NCBI RefSeq assembly: GCF_001039355.2
Contig: NW_019775499.1
Coordinates: 113,481-175,480, forward strand
Length of the DNA stretch: 62,000 bases
Direction of reading: 5' to 3'
Source: Lingula anatina
Lineage: Eukaryota > Brachiopoda > Lingulata > Lingulida > Lingulidae
Shown here: in pieces, positions 48,702 through 60,400 of the stretch
Numbering within the stretch: the stretch's first letter is position 1
How the letters are laid out: each line of letters starts with the position of its first letter
Position numbers and translations under genes: made by a program
The notes under the pieces: generated by a model
Databases searched by the model: none
Seen by the model: only the letters and a program-made list of their open reading frames with translations
What the model was told of the DNA's origin: nothing

Positions 48702-51386
48702 TGTATTTTACAGTTAACATACCCAGCAGATAATGATTATGTCTTTACTAGCTAAACTGCATCATTGACAGCAAACGTCCTTGCTAGGGCCCCACTGATC
48801 TTTATATCCATCTCCACCGTCACTAAGAAGCGTATGCATGCGTATGCAGTTAACTTACACAGTGCCTCCAAATGCCCTTCTTTGCCGAACAACGACAGGG
48901 ACAAGACCAGTGGCTTCATCGGCCTGCGCCCCACACCCATATACCAGTACAGAAAACTGAACGGACGTATTGGCAGGAATGCCGCCGATAGGACCGTCCT
49001 GTGCCTGAAAAATGTTTTCATTTGAAGAGCAGTCATGTAGATATATTGACTTGTCTGAGACTGGTAGAAAATAAAACAATTTTCACACATTAGACACTAA
49101 CAGACGTTCTGTTTTTGTCATTGGACGTGAAACTATAAAACTATAAAGGGACCTACACTAATCGATAAACGAGAATGCACATTTATGCTAAACTTGGCTT
49201 GCATAAAAAATGGATCTTCTGTGCCACATACCTCACCATGCAAACATGAAGCCTGGTATGACAAAAGCTGGTAACAGATTTTCGTTTAAACGCTGGTCTT
49301 GCCAACAATCCCAAAAAAGTGTGTTTTTGTGTTTTGCAAAGCGCAATCTAATGTGATATATTGTTATGACTCTCTCTTATTCTTTCATTAGATGTATTGC
49401 TCACAAAACACTGCAAGACTTATTAGATACTTATAAACAAGAATATTACCATTGCGAATCTCAAGAAAGGGTGTGCGTTTGCATCTGGCAAAGTGAACTG
49501 GAAATCGTCTGCTCGTATGAGACCGTGGTTGGTTACAGTAAACGTTATGCTGTTGCCGTATGCACAACGTTCTAATACGTCCAGATCCAGTTCCTTTGGG
49601 TCTATGGTGACAACTGGCATTGGAACCTGAGTTTCAAAATCTGCCTCTAAAGTGATGACGTATCTGTCCTCAAACGTCACTGGTTCTACTCTCCAACTGT
49701 GGTAAATAATGTTTTCAGGAGGTCAGTTTGTATACAAGTATTATTAGTGAAACAATCAATTTTTTGTAGACAATAGGTATAAATAGTAAAAAATAAGGAA
49801 TTCAATGACATACAAAATTATGTGCTCTCTTCTAATTGAGATTTAAAGAAAAATTGAGTGTTATTTATTATGGTTATGATTCCCGAAAATCATTTGATAT
49901 CGATACGTATGCAATACGCATATTGATATCCACTTAGTCTTACTTGTATGTGACACCAGTTCTCTCCAGAAACATTCGAACTAAATTTTGGTCTTCATTT
50001 GCCGCAATAACTTTGGACAATGGGGTGTGTTTCTCTGCCTCGGCATATACATCATAGAAAGACTCTGCTACATCTTTGAAAACGGCTATCCCTGAAAATC
50101 GTAGAAATTATTATTATTATTTTGTGACCCTGACACTGACGAACCTTTAAATTACTATGGAAATATATTTATGATGAGGACTACAGCAGCTTTGGTCTAT
50201 TAAATTATATTTGCATTCACTGCTTTCAAAGAATGTTGGTTTAAATAAATTGATTAAAATGAAACAACACGGACCCATTTATGATACTCACCTGATGCAT
50301 TAGATTTAGCTGTTAAACGTATATTTTCTAGTTTGTTTCTAAGGTGGACAGTTGCATTGGCTAGATAGGATCTATTTGTGCCAAAATACGTGTATTCGTC
50401 TTCTACAAGAACGTAGATGTCCACAAGGCGAGTTGAGGTAGTCGTGATTCTGAAAACACATCAAGGCGGTTTTAGGTTGTGTCCAGGGCTTCCAAATCCA
50501 ATTTCACATAGATATAGGCAAAAACTTACTTAAAAAAACAACAAAAAAACAGAGCAACCAGACCTTATCTGGTACAGTGTATACAGAATAGCATGTATGC
50601 TGCCAGAGAGACGTCAGCCAAGGACTTCAGAACTTTTTCATTGCAAGCTACGTCAACGTATAACAACATGGCAGCAGCCCTACCTGCATCACCTCCAAAA
50701 TGGACCGATTGGGTAAGTTTTTACTCACCTGAAGTTAATGCTCGAGCCGACTTCGTCAGATCGTACAAGGATATTCCCGACTGTTTGCCCCAGCGATGCG
50801 TCTTGTTGAATCAGAGCAGAAAGAACTAGAGTTGCTGATTCCCCCTGATCCAGATGGAACTTAATATCCTCGGTAGACGGATCACCCTTCTTGCTGAAGG
50901 AAGCCACGGATAGAATGTCCACTGATCCCAGATCTACGTAGATGTTGTGTGCGGTGGCAAGGCCACTGTTAGTGACGTTCACCTAAATAAATGTCCAAAA
51001 TGTTCTACTCCCAACTTTACTAAAGAAATAAAGTATGCCATATATTCTACAACACATAAAGATCAGGTTACCAAATTTTTTATAAGGAAGGGAGGATTGC
51101 AGTAATTTGTGACAATCAGAATTCTGAAAAATTGTGCGTCATTCACTCTGCCTAAACAGTTTATAGTAATTGATCAAGCCAAGTTTTTATTCTTTTAGAT
51201 CTTTTGTCCTCTTGATAATTCTAGATCATCATCATAAAGTCTTAGACTCCAACTTTTAGAATTTTAACAAACTATCTGTTATCTTTATAATTAACTTTAA
51301 ATTAGCCATTTTAGCTCTCAAGTTTGTCATTTTAAAATCGTTCTTAATTGTAATATTTAGTTCTTTAATTGTATGGCGCACTGAGG

Positions 51387-51429
<43 letters not shown>

Positions 51430-54400
51430 CAAAGGCTAATATCGTGTTTCTTCACTCACTGATGGCCCCGTATCGACACGACCGTCTTCTGCTATACGGC
51501 CGTCCTAATAAAACCGAAAACATTGTCGGTGTGATTTGAATTAAGCGCGCGCCGTGTTCAGTGGTAGGGATGGCAATAAGGGGAGAACGTCGACCAACTT
51601 ACCTCAAAAAGTCGAGTTTTTCCCCTGGATATCGATGTCCTAATGGAACTTGGAGTCAAAGTCAATGTTGGCATTTTTGGTTGAAAGTTGTAGTTAACCT
51701 GACCAGAAGCATACACCTGTTCTCCACTCACGAATGCCACCTCAAAGTACCCACTCGCCGACTGGGTCACTGTAAGGGAATGTCGACTTCATTCTAGTTC
51801 TGGTTGATTTTTCGTTTAGAGTGAATGACATTAAGAGGAAGAATTGCAGCTGTTTTTAAATAAATTTATCTATCCAATATTTCACTTAAAGGGATAATAA
51901 CTCTTGGTATGAGATCTATATTTCATAATAAAAACATTGTGAACAACTCATAGAAATATAATATATTCTGTTTTACCAGAAAAACGGCAGTTATAGCTAT
52001 TATTCTGATATCTGAGCTTGTCTTTAGAACACGTGACCTCCATTGATGGCTATACTCTGTTAAAATCTCTTAAGAGATTTTAACAAAAAACCAAACTTTT
52101 AAGAAAAAAACAGGGACTAACTTTGAATGTAAAAATGGACTCATTAACCATTGGTAATTATGGGAAAATTGTTGTTTACTCCAGGAAAATTCATTTTTTG
52201 GACGAAACGAAGAGTTATTTCCCTTTAAAATTACGCATCTATCGGTTTTGTTTGCTTATTTTCTATTTACTTTTTCATTTTGCCAAAAAATGATAAGAAA
52301 AAAATCTGCAAGCATTATCTTACCAGAAAAATCCAAATCAAGACTGATTTCTTCTCCCGGTTGAAACACTCGTTTGAGGGAGCATGGGAAGGACGTGCAG
52401 ACTCCTTCACCGGTTGGTTTCAAAGTCACGATTCCGGTGACAAATTCAGGAATCTGAAATAACCAAATTTGTTCAAATATCTCCTTCATGACGCTCTGAC
52501 ACCATGCACATAGCTGTTTTAAGACCGACACGAACCAAACTTTGTGTCTTTACACTTTTTAACGTAATAATCATGAATAATTAAGTAATGAAATTAAATA
52601 TCAATTAAAGCAAAATTAATTTACCTGCCTGTTTAAGTTTAAGTGGTGTATGCGACGACAGAAAGGGTGTACAATATGGAACCGACTTCTCACGGGTTAG
52701 TCCTGCAGGTCTTCCCAAAAGGGAACGTGTTGTAAGCCCCCTTTACTAGTAGTTTTATTTTAAGCTCTAAGCTGTAACTCCGGGCTTGCCATCGCTCGGA
52801 GAACGAACTTTGGTCAAAATTCATTTTCCAAGCAGTGGCAAGCCCGTTGGAAGAAGGGGTTTATGCCAGTTTTTATCTCATTTTTATTGAATATTTATAC
52901 ACACTGCAGCTATATTTACAGTTTAGAACACTTGAACCAAACACAAAAACAGCGACGAAAAGACTCTTTATTAGCTGGTAAAGTAATTTGTTCCTCACCT
53001 GAACTGTAACGTTGTGCAGCCGATCACCTCCGTGATTCGTCACCTTCATACTCTCGTTGTAGGAATAAAATCCCAGATACCCACCGACACGCAGGTATCT
53101 TGGCGATACAGTCATCCCAAGGAATGACCATCTGGTCTGATTGTAGTCTTGTGGATCTTTTGGATGGGATGCACCCTTCATTAGGTTAAACAAACGGTAT
53201 GCTTAGCATAGTTTTGGATATATTTATCGTCAACGGAATCTCATATATTATGCACACATTAAACAGTAAAAAAAAAAAAAGAAAATAGTGAAATACGCCC
53301 CCAAAAATGCAGGGGAAATAAAGAGGGGCGTTGTTACATTGTCTGTTCAAGATATCCTTCCTTATCCTATAGTTTTAAACAATCTAAACTTGGGAAAATT
53401 GTCACAGCTTAATTCTTTTATACTGAATTAAACCAACAATTAATAAAAATATAATCAGTTACAAATACTCACAGCAACGTAGATGCCTGCCTCGGATGAA
53501 GATGGATAAAATCGGACAAAGAAAGTATTGCTGTGAGCGAAGGTGGTCGCACTCAGTACTCGTCTAGAACCCGAGGTCTGTGATACAACCCTAAAAATAA
53601 ATCACTTAATGAAATGAAAGTAAAATTCCATCATAAAAGTAAGTTTACATAATTTTTGCGTATTGCCTAAACTGGACTGCAATATATTGGCATGGAAATG
53701 AACAGATATCTTACGGGTTGAACAAAAAAAAAAAAAAAAAAAAAAAAGGTGTAACAATATGTCCAGCGCACAAGGTGGATGAGAGTTCAGAAACTGTCGT
53801 GTATAATTATCTGTGCATGGTTCAATTCACAAAAACCAAAAAGGCAATTAATTCATTATTGGCGACATCAATTAAAGAACTGAACTATCAGGAGTTCAGT
53901 CTGTTTCTCAACCTGTGCGCCGGAGTTTAAAACACTTACACTACTTTCACAGGCACCGGGCTATTGCGAAATGGTGAGCTTTCAATGAAATTCACTCTTC
54001 CAGTCAGTAGAGTTGGTGTAGCACTGATGAATGGGCCGTAATTAACCGGATCTAGCTCTGCCTCGTAAGATCTTCTCACAGTCAGGTTAAACTGTCTCCT
54101 GTCAGAGCCTATGTCATTTTGGGCTGATACTCCGACGGTGTACGGCGCAGGTGATGCCACGGCTGAATCCCAGCGGATGATTTGGGAGCCAGAGTCCAAA
54201 GCCATGCCGCTGGGGGATCCTAAAAGTCTCCATTCAACTGGTGTCGAACCCTATCGTAACATGTACATGTATAAGGGGTAATTGAACTGGCTATTTTTTT
54301 TATCATATTCAAATGCCACTTTAAATGATATTTCAAGAATATATAAGTAAAAATGTTTGGTTTGTGCGAATTTCTCATGCTAAATTTACCCAGTTATACC

Positions 54401-57400
54401 TTTTATGACTGAACCATTTAGCTCAATTCTCTCACAATTGCGTTATAACATACGTTTTTTTTTTTTAATTTTAAATCAATAATAAGATAATGGAAACGCT
54501 TGTAAAATGCTTCTTATTATCTCAATCTTGAACATTCCATGGCCACGTTGTAAAAAAAATCTACCTCGGTTAATGATAACGGGATTTTTACACTCTCTCC
54601 TTCAGTAACCACCAGGTTTGGAATATTTGCGATCTTGGGGGCAAGTCTCAGGACAGTGCAATTATCACCGGACCACGGCTTTGAGCACAGGCACTCCCCA
54701 AACGAGCATATACCTCTAGGCGGCTGATACAGGCGACCGCACGCTGAAGCCGGGCATATGCCGTAGTAGGTAAAAAAGACCTGTGCGATTCAAATAGTAG
54801 AACCATTAAAGTAGGCTTAATTCGATTTACTACATTATAAAATTTAAATATTGAGGTTCGAGTAATGCTGCACGGCGTTGCCATTTATTGAGAACCGAAG
54901 CGCTTTCTTCACTTGTGTACATTCAGGAGTATTTCTACAGACGCAATCTACTATATGTGAAAATCTTCTGGATAGACTTACTTTATACAATCTTTGACTC
55001 AAAAAGGATCCCAAACTTACGTTCCTTTAGGAACTTACCAGTTCAGTGCTGAAGCTTCCATCGTTTTGTGACCGGATAGCAATTCTTACAGTGTTGGGGT
55101 TTTGCTTAGGTGCCTTGCAGGTCACCTGCTCTGTGGATATCCATGTGCCTGGAGTTTCTACGCTACCAAACCTAGTACGTAAATACGAATATCATAATAT
55201 GAATCTGTTGTGCCATAAATGCGTGCTTGTATATGTCAAGTATTCCATCGACAGATTGAATTAGATAAGAAACCGAAATCGCGATACATAATGTAGTTTA
55301 ATTATCTTGGAAATACTTGAATATGATGGGACAGTCAAGGAAAACAAAGAAATATCTCTCTAGACTCAAAAGGAGTATATCTTTCATTAATGTTAAGATG
55401 AGCCAAATTAAATCGGTTTTTAGTAATTTGCGACGAAAAGTAACATTTAATCCCCCTTTTCTTATGTACTGAATTGGCCACCATCTGTATGGCAAATGAC
55501 CAAAACTTTTCTCATTGATCAATTATGAATATATAACACTTTCTAGATATTAGTCCTTGCCTTACCTGCACGAATATTCAGTGGAGTTAGGGAAGTTGTG
55601 TCCTGTCACGCGGACTACAGTGCCCCCTATATCTGGTCCTCCGTCAGGAGCCACTGACAAAACACGCATCAAAGACAAGCAGGCTGGACCATAGAACTTT
55701 GGACTACAGCGGTTACACTGATCTCCAGTCCAATTAGGGCCGCTGCATACACACGATCCTAAAAAACGCACCTTACTCCTACATGCACATGTACCATATG
55801 TTTGTCATATAGTGTGATGTGTGAACTTACTTTTGTAACTTAATTATATGCGTTTTAATGCAACCGAAAAGTCGAATGTTTAAATATGCTTTAAAAATGA
55901 AGTTATGGTTAATGAAGCAGTCATGGACTACAACATCTTTACATAAATACGCAAGGAAATATAACCATCAATAAAACATCATGACAAACCTGTCTGTTGA
56001 TCACACGACCCATGCACACACGGTTGACATGGACGGCATTCAGGACCCCAGTGATTCCCGGAACATTCCGAGCAATTCACTCCCTGGTAACGCGTGAAAC
56101 ATCGGCACCTTCAAAAATAACTCCGGAATAAAATGTATACCTTCACATGTGGAAAAATTAATCTAAAATGCATAAAAACAAGTTTCATATCATAAACTAT
56201 GTATAAACAAAGGTGAGAATTCACAAGAAATGTCTTTTGGTGGTAGGCTAGAAGTTTTGTTTTTACTCGGAGAGATAATGCAATGATGGATCACGATGTA
56301 CATGCACACAACGTAAGTTCTAGTGCAGTAGTTATCGTTGATTTTAAATAGAACTCGTTGAGCGTTATAAACACATAGGTGGGCCTTTTATTTGAACTTA
56401 ACAATTACCTGTTTGGTTCTATACATAAACCATGGTTAGAACAATTATTTCTCCCCTCACAGGTGGCTCTCACGCAGTCCGGGGGCATCCAGCCACTATC
56501 ACACTGGCATGTATTTGGTCCAACACACGTTCCGCGGCCTTGGCATTCAAACACCTGGGCACAGGATGCTTGCGAACAATCCGCCCCCTTCCGGCCAATA
56601 TTACACTCACAGGTATCAGGTCGAATGCAAACCCCATTGCCCGAGCAGTTGTTGACGTTGTTGCAAGAAAACTCTGGCGACAGCAAGAACGGCACGTAGC
56701 TTACGTTTCCATAATTGGCATTGACCTCCCGGTCCTGTATTCGGGATTTTACTTGGTTATGGTCGCTGCTGCCCCACCAGTTGTGCCTAGCATCTAAAAT
56801 TTCATCGTCCGTATAAAATGCTCGCAGATCATAGGCTGCTAGTGGGTTTGAAAAAATGTTGTAATTGATCAGGGGCTTTCCGGTTTCCGTGACGACGATG
56901 GATTCCGATACACGGTTGTCCTTGAGAAAGTTACCCTCAATGAGGCAGGTGCATTTACTGGCAAGTTGGCTCCGTATTTGGAGTATGAATTGCCCAGAAT
57001 TGTCAATCAGTTCGTTTCCTCGAAGTGTAATATTCTTTTCTCGGTAAGCGTATTGATAAGCGGTAATTTTCAGCACGGTTTCGGAAAGAAGATCGTGGTT
57101 TTCAAAGCGATTGTTACTTACTAAGACATCCCTTTGACAAACATCTTGCAACCACAGGCCCCCTTTTCTATTATCTCTAAAAATATTGTCAGATATTATA
57201 GTACTGGAGATATGCGAATAGGAACTAAAGCTTACAACCATCCCCCCACCTGTATTACTTTCTATTGTATTGTTCTTCACAGTAACCGGGTATGAAATAC
57301 TGTACAAAGCTAACGCCCAATCGTTTGAGTAGTAGCTACTGGTGCGTGCGATATAATTTCCCTCGATATTTATATAATCCATGTAAGCACTAAGCTGTAT

Positions 57401-60400
57401 CCCAGACCTTCTGATTTCCGTGATTTGGCTGTTCATTATTTGAACGCCGCCGTTACGAGAGGACCTGATGATACCATAAGAACTGCTCTTATTGACTACA
57501 GAGTTGGTCACAATTAGGTCACCTGCTGCACTGTATTCAATCGCATGGCTGCCAGTATCTTTCACCAGTACATTGTCCAGGTTAAGATCGCCCTGCCCAG
57601 TCATCCGAATACCCTGAGACCTAGCGGCGTTTACAGTTGAATTGAAAATCTTGACGAAGGATGCACGGTCATTCAAGGCAGAGGAGATGCCAACTCCAGA
57701 ACAGTCCGTAACAACAACAGAACCCACAGTAAAGTTGGCTCTTCTGATAGTCAAGCATGTCGTTGCCCGTGATATTGTGACAAAGGAAAGGCTGTGTTGG
57801 CCTAAAATGGATAAAAGATTTATTGGTTTAAAAATGTGTGTGCCTGATTAGAGATCTAATTGATATGACAGCAGTGGAATTGAACTGCGTTTGGTCGGAA
57901 CTTAAAAAATAGACATAAAAATAAAGGGAACCGGAGAAGACTGATTGTGCCCGGAAGTGACGTGTAGTGGTGTTAGAAGCGAAGCTGAGTGGTCATATTA
58001 ACCTGAAGGTGAACGGGAGAGAAGACGTGTAGTCAGAGGAAAAAGAAGTTTTCCAACCAACATGGTAAGATAACTCTCTTTTTTTACGCATTTTGGGCAG
58101 AGAATACTTATAGAAATAATAGATGCATGATATGAAAACGTGACACGGAACTTGAAGGTGCAAAATCGTGCTTAATTTGCGGTCAACTTGTTTTGAAATA
58201 CATGCTGCATCGACCGCCAGCGCGACAAAGAGCGTAAAAGGAAAATAATTCCCGGGAGTTTATAAATCTTTGTCATGTGGAAATTTGGCATTAATATAAT
58301 CTGATATGTCCATATCTAATTATTTTTGGGTGTTTTATAATATGGGCTGCAATTATAACGATGTTATAGAGGTCTTGAAGGACCTTGTGAAAACCAGGAA
58401 GTAGTTCGTAACTAACAACTGAACCGTACCGATCTCCGACTGCTGTGCAAAGCTGTATCTTTTTTTCAATATTTTGACGAATTTTCAGATCTTCATATGT
58501 CCATCTGACATGAAACTCCACACATATGAGCACACTAATACACCTTTTACTCTGGGGTAGGCACAAATCAGTGACAATGCCAAGACAAAGGTGATACACA
58601 CATACACATACACACGAGCATTTTCACTTCTATGAAAGTGAATATTTTCATTCATCCAAGTATATTATACTGTGATTAAATAAGGAAATATAATCTAATA
58701 CAATCACCTTACGTTGAATTGAAGATCACGACGTTTCGACCTTATCGCAAGATCTTCTTCAGGCAGACTGGTTTTGTAGTTGATCGTGTGTGTGTGTGTG
58801 TACGAGTTTCTGGTGTTAATAAAACCAAATTGACTGCCAATTTTGCACTACATAAACTGTCATGCAAGTCACTTTTAAAGATAATTCGACTTTCCCCTGA
58901 CATACCGTCTTTTGGCTCGAAAATAATTCCGTTCCATCGTCCACTAGAGCTGGACGTAGGGCTGTCAGAGGTAAATACCACTGGTGAACCTCGAGGATTG
59001 TCGAGAAGCATTTGCCCTGCAAAAAGAAACAGAATAGTCGAAAGCAATTTCATTTCAGGCACAGCGCATGACAAAAGATGCAAATTGTAAGTAAAAGTTG
59101 AAATCTATGATACTACATTTTCAGGTATTTTATAAACTAATTGAAGAAACAATAATCAGAGTTCCCCAATATCAAGGGAAAAGAAAAACCGACTCATCTG
59201 ATCATTATTTTATTCATCCAGATGAAAAGAAACATATATGTAAATCCTACCTGCTATAATTAAGCCTCGCCCAGCTTTAAAACGTAAGGTTAAGTTTGAT
59301 CCGATCGTCGCAGACAGTACACCTTTTGGTCTACATAAAAAGTAGGTTATGTTGGTCGTTATAGGACAATGTTGATTTTATTTAAGATTACATATTGAAT
59401 AGGAAACGTTATGCCTTTTTATTGCATGAAAAAGATTTAACAATGTAATTCTAAACTCAAAGGCTGTGTATTTCATTATACCTATTTTCATTAATTTATT
59501 TATTAATTTGTCAATGAAATTGACATATTTTTATGTAATATTTACTGAAAATGAGTTTTTGTTTATACGAAGTTATAAAACTGTTTCTGCATCTCTTTCA
59601 CTGTAGAATATTTTAGATTATTGTTAAGTCATAGTCATTGTAAAAGTGCACGTTTACCGACATGAATAATACAACCAACCAAAACGAAGGTATATAAATT
59701 AAAAACAGAACGTTATACCTTACCTGATCACTACGCTTCGTCCAAGAATGACGGTACCTTGTACTGTACCTAAATCGATTAATGAATCGACCTCTCCGCC
59801 AGAATCCTGTATGTTGCTGAATCCCCACCTCACCGGTCTCTGTGTTGGGGCTACGTCTCCACAAGTACCATTTAAAAACATTGGCCACAGCTGAACGTCA
59901 GCCCGTGTGGTATCTTCATAAATACTCAATACTCTGAAATTCAACGGGTGATGACATAAGCATTTTTCAAATTCTTTGAGGACGACGAGGTATAATTTTC
60001 AATCATAAAACACGATTGGCACCAGGTATATTATAAGTCCAGTTGTTCTGCGTGTAGAAATTCTATAGATATTCACGCCAGGTAACTAATTTGAAACCTA
60101 AAAAAATGAAAGCCTGATTACAAATTACTGCTGCAGTGTACCTTTTATAGACATCAACAGCCTCTGAGACGTCCCAACAATTTTCTGAAACGTCGATGTA
60201 TTCCGTGGGCTTATATTTTGGTGCAACAAACTCGCGTGTAGCTAACGGATTTGAAAACACGTTTCTGTTAATGCTGACATTGTACACATTTTCCAATGTG
60301 ACGCTGTTGACTTCTCTGTAATAGATGCGACGGGACGTGTTCTTAAATATGTTGTCAATTATGGAGATATCTTCACCCACACCATAGTTGTCTCTTGCAT

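Larger units (their letters stand above)
34003..50186. repeat. About 8.1-kb direct repeat at contig junction n42112, probable unmerged haplotypes
   Basis: 34003-42109 matches 42113-50186 throughout, exons and introns, with scattered SNPs and small indels (lengths 8107 and 8074). The border is again a single n. Intron indels include a lost stretch near 39361-39475 versus about 47510 and a different CA-repeat length near 40600 versus 48655. Confidence 0.88.

Noticed and set aside
31265-50186. True tandem duplication of gene segments
   Set aside because: Repeat borders coincide with n characters, copies include introns at near identity, and the simplest explanation is unmerged contigs. Kept as assembly artefact pending read data.
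58291-58599. 102-codon minus-strand ORF in the giant gene intron
   Set aside because: Not recognised and not in frame with flanking exons; may be a transposon scrap.
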